From the NCBI RefSeq assembly GCF_005222915.1, contig NZ_STFX01000018.1, positions 1 to 64,000 on the forward strand: a stretch of DNA of 64,000 nt, read 5' to 3'. The notes below the pieces were generated by a model, which ran no database searches, was not told where the DNA came from, and saw only the letters and a list, made by a program, of their open reading frames with translations. This DNA comes from Rhizobium sp. FKL33. GTDB lineage: Bacteria > Pseudomonadota > Alphaproteobacteria > Rhizobiales > Rhizobiaceae. Shown here piece by piece: positions 16,317-24,661 of the stretch (position 1 is its first letter; each line of letters opens with the position of its first letter). A program made the translations under genes and the position numbers.

Positions 16317-17795
16317 ATGCGCGACAAGCTCTTCATCGACGGCCAATGGGTCGCCCCGCTCGGCGGCGGCGCATTTCCGGTGATCAATCCGGCCACCGAA
16401 CAAGAATTCGCTACGGCGCCGGCCGGCGGCGCGGGCGATATCGATCTCGCGGTGAAAGCCGCGCGCCGCGCCTTCGACAGCGGCCCCTGGCCGCGCATGA
16501 CCGGCGCCGAGCGCGCCCGCTATCTGCGAGCGATCTCGGAGAAAATCCTCGACCGGAAACAGGATCTCGCCCGGATCGAGGTGATGAACAACGGCAAGCC
16601 GCTGCCCGAGGCGGTGTGGGACATCGAGGACGCCGCCGGCTGCTTCGCTTTCTATGCCGGTCTCGCCGAACAGCTGGACGCCCATCCCGAGGAAGCCATT
16701 CCGCTTGGCGACGCCCGCTTCACGTCAAAGGTCGTCCGCGAACCGATCGGCGTCGCCGGCGCGATCATCCCCTGGAACTATCCGCTGCTGATGGCAGCCT
16801 GGAAGGTCGCCCCCGCTTTGGCGGCGGGTTGCGCCATGGTGCTGAAGCCGTCGGAGCTGACGCCGCTCACCGCCCTCGAACTCGGGGCGATCGCCGAGGA
16901 GGCTGGCCTTCCCCCTGGCGTGATCAACATCGTCACCGGCTTTGGAGCGGACGCCGGCCAGCCGCTGTCGGAACATCCCGGCGTCGACAAACTCGCCTTC
17001 ACCGGCTCGGTTCCGACCGGTTCCAAGATCATGGCGACGGCGGCGCGTGACATCAAGAATGTCAGCCTCGAACTCGGCGGCAAATCACCCTTCGTCGTTT
17101 TCGCCGATTGCGACATCGACAAGGCCGTCGAATGGATCATGTTCGGCATCTTCTGGAACCAAGGACAGGTCTGCTCGGCGACATCAAGGGTGCTCGTCGA
17201 GGAAAGCCTTTATCCGACCTTGCTGGCGCGGCTGGTCGAAGAAGCGCAGAAGATCACCATGGGCGACGGTCTCACAGACGGCGTGCTGCTCGGCCCGCTC
17301 GTGTCGAAGGGCCAGCGTGACAAGATCCTCGCCATGATCGAACGCGGCATCTCGGAAGGCGCCGTCGTCGCCACAGGCGGCAAGCCGCCGTCGTCTTTCG
17401 AAAAAGGCTATTTCCTGGAGCCCACCATCATCACCGATCTCGCCGAGGACAACAGCCTTTGGCGGGAAGAGATCTTTGGACCCGTCGTCTGCGTCAAGCC
17501 GTTCAAGGACGAGGCGGACGCCATCCGCATGGCCAATGACAGCCGCTTCGGCCTCGCCGCTGCGGTGATGTCGGATGATCTTGTCCGCTGTGAGCGCGTC
17601 GCCCGGGCTTTCCGCGCCGGCATCGTCTGGGTCAACTGCTCGCAGCCGACCTTCACCGAAGCGCCCTGGGGCGGCTACAAGCAATCTGGCATCGGCCGCG
17701 AACTGGGCCGCTGGGGACTCGAGAACTATCTGGAGACCAAGCAGATCACCAGCTTCGACGCATCCGAAACCTGGGGCTGGTATCTGAAGTCCTGA
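16317..17795 (+). CDS. NAD(P)-dependent aldehyde dehydrogenase, betaine-aldehyde-dehydrogenase-like
   Basis: The 492-aa product has all the family landmarks: IPWNYPLLMAAWK, FTGSVPTGSKIM, the general base in LELGGKSPFVVF, the catalytic Cys in NQGQVCSATSRVLV, EEIFGPVVCV, and WGGYKQSGIGRELG near the end. It resembles betaine-aldehyde or aminoaldehyde dehydrogenases, which fits an amine-importing locus. A strong AAGGAGG precedes the ATG, and it starts 18 bp after the glycosyltransferase stop. A U-rich terminator follows. Substrate choice (4-aminobutanal, betaine aldehyde, other) is not decided by sequence. Confidence 0.87.
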   Translation: MRDKLFIDGQWVAPLGGGAFPVINPATEQEFATAPAGGAGDIDLAVKAARRAFDSGPWPRMTGAERARYLRAISEKILDRKQDLARIEVMNNGKPLPEAVWDIEDAAGCFAFYAGLAEQLDAHPEEAIPLGDARFTSKVVREPIGVAGAIIPWNYPLLMAAWKVAPALAAGCAMVLKPSELTPLTALELGAIAEEAGLPPGVINIVTGFGADAGQPLSEHPGVDKLAFTGSVPTGSKIMATAARDIKNVSLELGGKSPFVVFADCDIDKAVEWIMFGIFWNQGQVCSATSRVLVEESLYPTLLARLVEEAQKITMGDGLTDGVLLGPLVSKGQRDKILAMIERGISEGAVVATGGKPPSSFEKGYFLEPTIITDLAEDNSLWREEIFGPVVCVKPFKDEADAIRMANDSRFGLAAAVMSDDLVRCERVARAFRAGIVWVNCSQPTFTEAPWGGYKQSGIGRELGRWGLENYLETKQITSFDASETWGWYLKS

Positions 17796-17826
17796 TCCCC
17801 AAGTTTTCACTTTCGATCATGGCCCG

Positions 17827-17852
17827 AGCCCAGCGCCCGGGCTATTTTTTTT
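17827..17852 (+). terminator. Rho-independent terminator after the aldehyde dehydrogenase gene
   Basis: AGCCC and GGGCT form a stem around a 7-nt loop, with an alternative register GCCCG/CGGGC. An A and eight T residues follow. It ends the rightward regulator-glycosyltransferase-dehydrogenase operon. Confidence 0.8.
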
Positions 17853-18045
17853 GCGTGCTTTCTTCCGCGCCCTCCATGAGACAGGGCCGTCTATAGGCCC
17901 CGACTTCATCGGCGTTGAAGCGCACGGGCCTTCTTTGCCGCGTCTTCTTTCTCAATTCCCCAAAATACCACGGAAGCGACGTGCGCCCGGGCGGCCACGA
18001 ACGCACGTGTTCCGGGCGCTTTTGTTCCGCAAACACAATCCCGGC
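17853..18045. other. Intergenic stretch with no recognisable gene
   Basis: Together with its flanks, this is the second-longest gene-free part of the window. Short open frames on both strands lack ribosome-binding sites and family features. I see no repeat or RNA element here beyond the terminator on the left and the promoter on the right. Confidence 0.5.
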
Positions 18046-18091
18046 TTGACGCATGTCGGATTCACTGTTTACATATGAATGAAACCTTCAT
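18046..18091 (+). promoter_or_regulatory. Promoter and candidate operator of the sugar importer operon
   Basis: TTGACG (18046) and TTACAT (18069) are separated by 17 bases, a good sigma-70-type promoter. Just downstream, ATGAA-ACC-TTCAT (18079-18091) is a 13-bp dyad at about the transcription start and could be a repressor site. The binding-protein ATG follows at 18153. Confidence 0.6.
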
Positions 18092-18152
18092 GGGTGAGGG
18101 TTTGATGGGCCAGGTCCGGAGGGGGCCGCCATTGTCAAACTGGGAGGAAGTC

Positions 18153-19472
18153 ATGGTGAAATTGCTGTCCGGCGTCTCCGCCGGAGTCGTCTCCTTGATG
18201 TTGCTGGGCGGGTTTGCTCAGGCCGCGGATCTGCCGGGAAAGTTCGACGGCGTCACGATCGACGCCAAGCTGATCGGCGGCCAGCAATATGAGGCGCTTT
18301 ATGCGCGGATCGGCGAATGGGAGAAGGCGACCGGCGCCAAGGTCAATATTCTCTCGAAGAAGAACCACTTCGAACTCGACAAGGAAATCAAGTCGGACAT
18401 CGCGTCGAGCAGCGTGACCTGGTGCGTAGGTTCGAACCACTCGTCCTTCGCCCCGCAATATCCCGACATCTACACCGATCTCGGCGCATTGCTGCCCAAG
18501 GAAGAAATCGACGCTTTCGTGCCGGCAAACATCAAGGCTTCGACGCTCGACGGCAAGCTGGTGATGCTGCCGCGCGCCCAGTTCGACGTCTCGGCGCTCT
18601 ATTACCAAAAGAGCCTCTATCAGGACGAAGCCAAGAAGAAGGCCTTCAAGGAAAAATATGGCCGTGACCTGACACCGCCCGACACCTGGGCCGATCTCGC
18701 CGACCAGGCGGAATTCTTCGCGAGCCCGCCGGATTTCTACGGCACGCAGTTCGCCGGCAAGGAAGAGGCGATCAACGGCCGTTTCTATGAAATGCTGGTG
18801 GCCGAAGGCGGCCAGTATCTCGACGGCGACGGCAAGCCGGCCTTCAATTCCGACGCCGGCGTACGCGCGCTCGACTGGTTCGTGCGCCTGTACAAGAACA
18901 AGGCGGTTCCGGCCGGCACGACCAACTATCTCTGGGACGACCTCGGCCAGGGCTTCGCCTCCGGCACCGTGGCGCTCAATCTCGATTGGCCGGGCTGGGC
19001 GACTTTCTTCAACGATCCCAAGTCGTCCAAGGTCGCCGGCAATGTCGGCGTGAAGGTTCAGCCGCAGGGCTCCGCCGGCATCCGCACCGGCTGGTCTGGC
19101 CATCACGGCTTCTCGGTGACCGAGAGCTGCGCCCATAAGGACGCGGCCGCCTCGCTCGTCTGGTTCCTGACCAATGAGGACAGCCAGAAACTCGAAGCCG
19201 CCGCCGGCCCGCTGCCGACCCGCACCGCCGTCTGGGAATGGGACGTCGCGCAGGCAGCAAACGATCCCTACAAGAAGGAAGTGCTCACCGCCTTCCAGGA
19301 AGCCGCCAAGCACGCCTTCCCGGTGCCGCAGACGCCGCAATGGATCGAAATTTCCAACGCCGTCTATCCGGAGCTTCAGGCCGCCATTCTCGGCGACAAG
19401 ACCTCCAAGCAGGCGCTGGACGCCGCCGCCGCCAAGGCGACCGCCATCCTCGAAGACGCCGGCGCTCTCTGA
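18153..19472 (+). CDS. Sugar-type ABC importer, substrate-binding protein (family 1, CUT1)
   Basis: The ATG at 18153 has GGGAGGAAG upstream and gives 439 aa with a signal peptide (SAGVVSLMLLGGFAQA, cleavage after about residue 24). The mature part has the family-1 solute-binding features: YEALYARIGEWEKATGAKVN, VALNLDWPGWATFF, SGHHGFSVTESCAHKDAA. Length is typical for sugar or sugar-acid binding proteins of MalE/UgpB type. It heads an operon of two permeases, an ATPase, an enolase-superfamily enzyme and a mutarotase-like protein. The cargo is therefore probably a sugar or aldonic-acid precursor. Confidence 0.88.
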   Translation: MVKLLSGVSAGVVSLMLLGGFAQAADLPGKFDGVTIDAKLIGGQQYEALYARIGEWEKATGAKVNILSKKNHFELDKEIKSDIASSSVTWCVGSNHSSFAPQYPDIYTDLGALLPKEEIDAFVPANIKASTLDGKLVMLPRAQFDVSALYYQKSLYQDEAKKKAFKEKYGRDLTPPDTWADLADQAEFFASPPDFYGTQFAGKEEAINGRFYEMLVAEGGQYLDGDGKPAFNSDAGVRALDWFVRLYKNKAVPAGTTNYLWDDLGQGFASGTVALNLDWPGWATFFNDPKSSKVAGNVGVKVQPQGSAGIRTGWSGHHGFSVTESCAHKDAAASLVWFLTNEDSQKLEAAAGPLPTRTAVWEWDVAQAANDPYKKEVLTAFQEAAKHAFPVPQTPQWIEISNAVYPELQAAILGDKTSKQALDAAAAKATAILEDAGAL

Positions 19473-19551
19473 GCATTTCCGACATGGGCGCGACCGCCAA
19501 CCGCGGTCGCGCCTCTCCCTTGTTATCACGCATATCGGCCGGAGCCCTCGA

Positions 19552-20448
19552 ATGAGAGGTTTTAAACTTTCGGCGCCCGTTCTCCTGCTGTTGCCGGCCG
19601 TAATCGTGCTGGCGGCCGTGGTGATCGCGCCCCTGATTTTGTCCTTCTATTCGAGCTTCACGCCCTTCCGGCTGACCAAGCAGGACACGTTCTGGGTATT
19701 CATCGGTCTGCGCAATTATGCGCGGCTGTTGGCCGATCTCGAATTCTGGACCGCTTTCGGCCGCACCGTGCTGCTGCTCACCGTGGCGCTCAATCTCGAA
19801 ATGCTGCTTGGCCTCGGACTGGCCATGCTGGTGGAGAAAGCCGTCTCCGGCCAGCGCATCCTGCGCACGCTGATGATGCTGCCGATGATGTTTTCGCCGC
19901 TGCTCGTCGGCTTCCAGTTCAAATTCATGTTCAACGACAATGTCGGTCTGGTGAACAACGCCCTGCAATCCCTGGGGCTGACCGATCAAGCCATTCCCTG
20001 GCTGATCGACGGCCAGCTCGCCTTCTTTTCGATCGTGGTGGCGGAAGTCTGGTCATCCACCTCCGTCTTCGCGATCCTCATCCTGGCGGGCCTGCTCGCC
20101 ATGCCGAAGGAGCCGATCGAGGCGGCCAAAGTCGACGGCTGCACGCCCTGGCAGACCTTCCGTTATGTCACCTGGCCCTTCGTGATGCCCTTCGCCTTCA
20201 TCGCCATGACCATCCGCTCGCTCGATGTGGCGCGCGCCTATGACATCGTCAAGATCATGACCGATGGCGGCCCCGCCAAGCGTACCGAACTTCTCTGGAC
20301 GCTGGTCTCGCGCACAGCCTATGCCGACGCCAAGATGGGGATGGCCAACGCCATGGCCTATTTCTCGATCCTGCTGTCGATCGTCTTCACAGTTTATTTT
20401 TACAAGAAACTCGCGCTTGCCCGCGCCCAGGTCGGGACGGAGTGGTGA
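19552..20448 (+). CDS. Sugar-type ABC importer, permease subunit (MalF/UgpA-like)
   Basis: The start is taken at ATG 19552 (MRGFKLSAPVLLLLPAV, 298 aa). The frame is open further upstream only because it overlaps the preceding gene out of phase. Six hydrophobic segments are visible, and the EAA loop reads EAAKVDGCTPWQTFRYVTWPFVMP. It belongs to the CUT1 inner-membrane subunits. The stop lies two bases before the next permease start. Confidence 0.88.
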   Translation: MRGFKLSAPVLLLLPAVIVLAAVVIAPLILSFYSSFTPFRLTKQDTFWVFIGLRNYARLLADLEFWTAFGRTVLLLTVALNLEMLLGLGLAMLVEKAVSGQRILRTLMMLPMMFSPLLVGFQFKFMFNDNVGLVNNALQSLGLTDQAIPWLIDGQLAFFSIVVAEVWSSTSVFAILILAGLLAMPKEPIEAAKVDGCTPWQTFRYVTWPFVMPFAFIAMTIRSLDVARAYDIVKIMTDGGPAKRTELLWTLVSRTAYADAKMGMANAMAYFSILLSIVFTVYFYKKLALARAQVGTEW

Positions 20449-20450
20449 TC

Positions 20451-21317
20451 ATGGACGTCAATTCAAGCCACCGCATCCGCCGCCGGGTCCTCAAGGCCGC
20501 GCATCTCGTCGGCCTGTTCCTGGCGATGATGGTCATCTGCCTGCCCGGTTTCTGGATCGTGCTGTCGTCGCTCCGCCCGACCGTGGAGATCATGGCCAAG
20601 CCGCCGGTTTGGATCCCCAGCGAGATCTCCTTCGACGCCTATGTCGCGATGTTCTCCGGCGTCGGCAAAGGCGGCATTCCGGTCATCGACTATTTCCGCA
20701 ATTCGCTGATCATCTCGATCACCTCGACGGTGATCGCGCTCGCCATCGGCATTTCCGGGGGCTACGCCTTCGCCCGCTTCTCCTTCAGGGGCAAGGCCGG
20801 CTGGTTTCTCGGACTGATGCTGACGCGCACCGTTCCCGGCATCGCTCTGTCGCTGCCGCTGTTCTTCGTCTACGCCAAGCTCGGCCTTCTCGACACGCAT
20901 ATGGGCCTGATCCTCGCTTATGTGGCGCTCAACGTGCCCTTCACGATCTGGCTGATCGACGGCTTCTTCCGCCAGGTGCCGAAGGACCTCGCCGAAGCCG
21001 CCCAGATCGACGGCTGCACGCGCTGGCAGGCCTTCTGGCAGGTCGAGTTTCCGCTTGCCGGACCCGGCATCGCGTCCGCCGGCATCTTCGCCTTTCTCAC
21101 CTCCTGGAACGAGTTCGCGCTGGCGTCGAACCTCACCCGCTCGGTCAATTCCAAGACCCTGCCGGTCGGGCTGCTCGATTACACGGCGGAATTCACCATC
21201 GACTGGCGCGGCATGTGCGCGCTGGCCGTGGTGATGATCCTGCCCGCGCTCGCGCTCACCTTCGCCGTCCAGAAACATCTCGTCTCCGGCCTGACATCCG
21301 GCGCGGTCAAAGGGTAA
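20451..21317 (+). CDS. Sugar-type ABC importer, permease subunit (MalG/UgpE-like)
   Basis: The ATG at 20451 (MDVNSSHRIRRR, 288 aa) has GGACGGAG upstream; a GTG three codons earlier would overlap the previous gene. The EAA loop EAAQIDGCTRWQAFWQVEFPLAGPG and the TSWNEFALAS segment mark the MalG type. It pairs with the permease just upstream. Confidence 0.88.
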   Translation: MDVNSSHRIRRRVLKAAHLVGLFLAMMVICLPGFWIVLSSLRPTVEIMAKPPVWIPSEISFDAYVAMFSGVGKGGIPVIDYFRNSLIISITSTVIALAIGISGGYAFARFSFRGKAGWFLGLMLTRTVPGIALSLPLFFVYAKLGLLDTHMGLILAYVALNVPFTIWLIDGFFRQVPKDLAEAAQIDGCTRWQAFWQVEFPLAGPGIASAGIFAFLTSWNEFALASNLTRSVNSKTLPVGLLDYTAEFTIDWRGMCALAVVMILPALALTFAVQKHLVSGLTSGAVKG

Positions 21318-21320
21318 ATC

Positions 21321-22418
21321 ATGGCTCCCGTCACACTCAGAAACCTCGTCAAGCGCTACGGCGCCTTTGAAATCGTCCACGGCATCAATCTCGATGTCGC
21401 CGATCGCGAATTCATCGCGCTGGTCGGCCCGTCCGGCTGCGGCAAGTCGACAACGCTGCGCATGATCGCCGGCCTCGAAGACATTTCCGGCGGCGAGATC
21501 GAAATCGGCGGCAAGGTGGTCAACGACCTGCCGCCGCGGGCCCGCAACATCTCGATGGTGTTCCAGTCCTATGCGCTCTATCCGCATATGACGGTGGCGG
21601 AGAATATGGGCTTTTCGCTCAAGATCGCCGGCGCTTCCAAGGATGAGATCGCCGCGCGCGTCGCCGACGCCGCCAAGACGCTCGATCTGGAGGCGCTGCT
21701 GGATCGGCGACCGGCGCAGCTTTCAGGCGGTCAGCGCCAGCGCGTCGCGATGGGCCGCGCCATCGTGCGCCACCCGGAAGTCTTCCTCTTTGACGAGCCG
21801 CTGTCCAATCTCGACGCCAAGCTGCGCACGCAGATGCGCACCGAGATCAAGAAGCTGCACGCGAAGGTGCAGTCGACCGTCATCTATGTCACCCATGACC
21901 AGGTGGAGGCGATGACGCTTGCCGACCGCATCGTCATCATGCGCGACGGCCGCATCGAGCAGGCGGGAACGCCTGAAGACGTGTTCAAACGCCCCGCCAG
22001 CCGCTTCGTCGCCGGCTTTATCGGCTCGCCGCCGATGAATCTCGTCGAGGCGACGGTGGATCAGGGTCGGCTCGTCTTCGCAAATGGTGATGCGCTGCCC
22101 ATTCCGCAGGCCTTCCGTGAAAGGCTGCGGCCAGGACAGAAAGTGGTCTTCGGCATCCGCCCTGACGATTTCTATCCCGCCGGCCATGGCCTGCATTCGG
22201 GAGAAGCCCATGAAGTGGCGTCTCTCGAGCTGCCGGTGTCGATCACCGAGCCGCTCGGCAACGAGACGCTGGTCTTCGTGACCTTCGCCGGCAAGGAATG
22301 GGTGGCGCGCATGCTCAATCCGCGCACGCTGAAATCCGGCGAAGTAATCGCCATGAGCGTGGATCTGTCGCAGGCGCATCTGTTCGATGCCGAGACTGGC
22401 GCGAGCCTGAGGGTCTGA
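21321..22418 (+). CDS. Sugar-type ABC importer, ATPase subunit (UgpC/MalK-like)
   Basis: The 365-aa ATPase has Walker A GPSGCGKST, the Q-loop FQSYALYPHM, the signature LSGGQRQRVAMGRAI, Walker B VFLFDEPLSNLD, and a C-terminal TOBE domain (FGIRPDDFYP). This is the MalK/UgpC type used with CUT1 importers. It starts 3 bp after the permease and ends 3 bp before the dehydratase-like gene, so all are one transcript. Confidence 0.9.
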   Translation: MAPVTLRNLVKRYGAFEIVHGINLDVADREFIALVGPSGCGKSTTLRMIAGLEDISGGEIEIGGKVVNDLPPRARNISMVFQSYALYPHMTVAENMGFSLKIAGASKDEIAARVADAAKTLDLEALLDRRPAQLSGGQRQRVAMGRAIVRHPEVFLFDEPLSNLDAKLRTQMRTEIKKLHAKVQSTVIYVTHDQVEAMTLADRIVIMRDGRIEQAGTPEDVFKRPASRFVAGFIGSPPMNLVEATVDQGRLVFANGDALPIPQAFRERLRPGQKVVFGIRPDDFYPAGHGLHSGEAHEVASLELPVSITEPLGNETLVFVTFAGKEWVARMLNPRTLKSGEVIAMSVDLSQAHLFDAETGASLRV

Positions 22419-22421
22419 ACC

Positions 22422-23531
22422 ATGGCGAAAATCGAAAAAGTCGAACTGCTGATGGTCGACCTTGCGCCGAAAGTGAAGCGCACCGATGCGATCCAGAGCT
22501 TCGTCAGCCAGGAAACGCCCATCGTCATCATCACCGACAGCGATGGCGCAACGGGCGCGGGCTATAGTTACACGATCGGCACCGGCGGCTCCTCCGTCAT
22601 GCGGCTTCTCGCCGATCATCTCGCGCCGCGCATCATCGGCCAGGACGCTGACCGGATCGAGGCCATCTGGCGCGATCTGGAATTTTACACCCACGCCACG
22701 ACGATCGGCGCGATCACCGCCATCGCGCTTGCGGCGATCGACACGGCGCTCTGGGATCTCCGCGCCCGGAAGATGGGACTTCCGCTCTGGAAACTCGCCG
22801 GCGGCGCTTCCGATCGCCGGCCGCTCTACACCACCGAAGGCGGCTGGCTGCATATCGACAAGCAGGCGCTGGTCGAGGATGCGCTGGCCGCGCGCGAAAA
22901 AGGTTTCACCGGCTCCAAGGTGAAGATCGGCAAGCCGCGCGCAGCAGAAGACGTCGAACGGTTGGAGGCCATGCGCGCCGCCCTCGGCGACGGCTATGAG
23001 ATCATGACCGACGCCAATCAGGGTTTTGGGCTGGACGAAGCCATCCGACGTTCGGGTCGCTTCGCCGATCTCGATCTCGCCTGGATTGAAGAGCCCTTGG
23101 CCGCCGACGATATCGACGGCCATGTCAGGCTCTCCGCCTCGACCTCGACGCCGATCGCCATCGGTGAATCGCTCTATTCCATCCGGCATTTCCGGGAATA
23201 TATGCAGCGGGGCGCCTGCTCGATCGTCCAGGTCGATGTCGGACGCATCGGCGGCATCACGCCCTGGCTCAAGGTCGCGCATGCGGCTGAGGCCTACAAT
23301 ATACCGATCTGTCCGCATTTTCTGATGGAACTGCATGTCAGCCTCGCCTGCGCAGTTCCGAACGGCAAATATGTCGAATATATTCCCCAACTCGACGAGA
23401 TCACCGGCGAGAAGATGAAGATCGAAAGCGGTATGGCGATCGCGCCCTCCGCCCCCGGCCTCGGGATCGACTGGGACTGGCAGGAAATTCGCCGCAGGGC
23501 AATTTCCGAATTCAACAGCGTCATCGCCTGA
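22422..23531 (+). CDS. Mandelate racemase/muconate lactonizing enzyme family protein (sugar-acid dehydratase type)
   Basis: The 369-aa product is an enolase-superfamily enzyme. The catalytic set of the mandelate-racemase subgroup can be placed exactly: Lys166 and Lys168 (SKVKIGKP), Asp197 (TDANQGF), Glu223 (WIEEPL), Glu249 (IGESL), Asp272 (QVDVGR) and His299 (CPHFLMELH). Each is offset by two from mandelate racemase K164/K166/D195/E221/E247/D270/H297. Most bacterial members near sugar importers dehydrate aldonic acids such as fuconate, rhamnonate, galactonate or arabinonate. With the mutarotase-like gene next door I favour an L-sugar acid, but racemase or cycloisomerase activity is possible. 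Confidence 0.85.
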   Translation: MAKIEKVELLMVDLAPKVKRTDAIQSFVSQETPIVIITDSDGATGAGYSYTIGTGGSSVMRLLADHLAPRIIGQDADRIEAIWRDLEFYTHATTIGAITAIALAAIDTALWDLRARKMGLPLWKLAGGASDRRPLYTTEGGWLHIDKQALVEDALAAREKGFTGSKVKIGKPRAAEDVERLEAMRAALGDGYEIMTDANQGFGLDEAIRRSGRFADLDLAWIEEPLAADDIDGHVRLSASTSTPIAIGESLYSIRHFREYMQRGACSIVQVDVGRIGGITPWLKVAHAAEAYNIPICPHFLMELHVSLACAVPNGKYVEYIPQLDEITGEKMKIESGMAIAPSAPGLGIDWDWQEIRRRAISEFNSVIA

Positions 23532-23542
23532 GGGAGAGCAGC

Positions 23543-23872
23543 ATGCAGCGGATGGGAATGGTGATCGGCCTGAACGCCGAGAAGATCGAGGAATACAAGC
23601 GTCTGCACGCTGCGGTCTGGCCCGATGTGCTGAAGATGATCAGCCAATGCCACATTCGCAACTATTCGATCTTCCTCAAGGAGCCGGAAAACCTTCTCTT
23701 CTCCTATTTCGAATATCACGGAGAGGACTTCGACGCCGACATGAAGGTCATGGCCGCCGATCCGGTGACACAGGACTGGTGGGCCGTCTGCATGCCCTGC
23801 CAGAAGCCGCTTGAGACGCGGAAAGAGGGGGAATGGTGGGCTTCAATGGAAGAGGTCTTCCACCACGACTGA
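23543..23872 (+). CDS. L-rhamnose mutarotase family protein
   Basis: The 109-aa product matches the RhaM family (DUF718) in length and motifs: YKRLHAAVWPDVLKMI with the catalytic-type His, CHIRNYSIFL, and the double Trp of QDWWAV and GEWWASMEEVF. RhaM interconverts anomers of L-rhamnose, and homologues serve other sugars such as L-fucose. It is the last gene of the importer operon, ahead of a clear terminator. Its presence supports an L-deoxysugar or related aldose as the imported compound. Confidence 0.87.
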   Translation: MQRMGMVIGLNAEKIEEYKRLHAAVWPDVLKMISQCHIRNYSIFLKEPENLLFSYFEYHGEDFDADMKVMAADPVTQDWWAVCMPCQKPLETRKEGEWWASMEEVFHHD

Positions 23873-23899
23873 ACTTTCCCAGCACCAAGACGATACGAG

Positions 23900-23924
23900 C
23901 CCGCCGCTTTCCGGCGGGTTTTTT
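23900..23924 (+). terminator. Rho-independent terminator after the mutarotase gene
   Basis: CCCGCCG and CGGCGGG pair around a 5-nt loop and are followed by six T residues. This closes the sugar operon. Confidence 0.92.
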
Positions 23925-23986
23925 GTTGCCCTTGCCGCCCGGGACCAGACCCCGCAGCCCATCATCCATTGACAACGGCTAAAATT

Positions 23987-24646
23987 ATGACTACTGACGA
24001 ATTATATATTTCGTCACACGTAATTCGAAAGACGTCAGTCGTGATTGATGCGCCAGACCTTGCCTCCGATGTTTCGAAAAACGAAACCGTCACCCGCATC
24101 CTTGACGCCGCGGAGCGGCTGTTTCGCCATTACGGCTACGCCAAGACCAATGTGGCCGATATCGCCCGCGATCTCGGCATGTCCCCGGCCAATATCTATC
24201 GCTTCTTCACCTCCAAGGTCGAAATCCATCAGGCGATCTGCGGCCGCATGCTGATGGGCTCCTATGAGATGTCCAAGCAGATCCTGTCGCAGCCGATCAG
24301 CGCGACCGAGCGCCTGCGGCAATGGGCTCATGCGCAGCACCGCATGACGGTCGAGACCATGCTGGACCAGGAAAAGGTGCATGAAATGGTGGTCGTGGCG
24401 CTGGAGCGCGATTGGCATGTCATCGATCAGCACATCAATCGCTTGCACGACCTCTTGGCCGTGGCCATCCGCCAGGGCGTGGAGGCCGGAGAATTCCGCG
24501 ATCAGGATCCCGAGATCGCCGCGCGCTGCTTTGGCGGCGCGACCGTCGTGCTTTGCCATCCGCAGATGGTCGCGCAGTGCCTAGCCAAGACCAACCGGGC
24601 GACGCCCGAACAGCTCATCGAATTCGCGCTTGCCGCGCTCAAGTAA
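23987..24646 (+). CDS. TetR/AcrR-family repressor of the adjacent RND efflux genes
   Basis: A TetR-type helix-turn-helix (VTRILDAAERLFRHYGY, then VADIARDLGMSPANIYRFF) is followed by a C-terminal ligand-binding region ending in a TetR_C-like segment. The start is uncertain. ATG 23987 gives 219 aa but has no Shine-Dalgarno, and a strong dyad (23995-24016) falls inside the coding part. GTG 24041 would give 201 aa, still leaves a full reader head, and puts the dyad upstream as an operator. It starts a three-gene set with a membrane-fusion protein and an RND pump, 15 bp apart. By the family rule it represses them until a toxic ligand binds. Confidence 0.82.
   Translation: MTTDELYISSHVIRKTSVVIDAPDLASDVSKNETVTRILDAAERLFRHYGYAKTNVADIARDLGMSPANIYRFFTSKVEIHQAICGRMLMGSYEMSKQILSQPISATERLRQWAHAQHRMTVETMLDQEKVHEMVVVALERDWHVIDQHINRLHDLLAVAIRQGVEAGEFRDQDPEIAARCFGGATVVLCHPQMVAQCLAKTNRATPEQLIEFALAALK
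23995..24016. promoter_or_regulatory. Candidate TetR operator
   Basis: Perfect 7-bp arms TGACGAA and TTCGTCA flank an 8-bp spacer of alternating A and T. Size and symmetry fit a TetR-family site. It lies at the start of the regulator gene, so it would give autoregulation and control of the efflux genes. Confidence 0.6.
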
Positions 24647-24661
24647 CGACCGGAGGCTCCC

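Noticed and set aside
17851-18078. Short open frames on both strands in the 17.8-18.1 kb gap
   Set aside because: No ribosome-binding site and no recognisable features. They overlap a terminator and a promoter.
19174-19551. 126-codon upstream extension of the sugar permease frame
   Set aside because: It runs out of phase over the binding-protein gene. The real start at 19552 directly precedes the first membrane helix.
23969-23974. TTGACA as a -35 box for the TetR gene
   Set aside because: No acceptable -10 lies 15-19 bp downstream, so I did not annotate a promoter from it alone.
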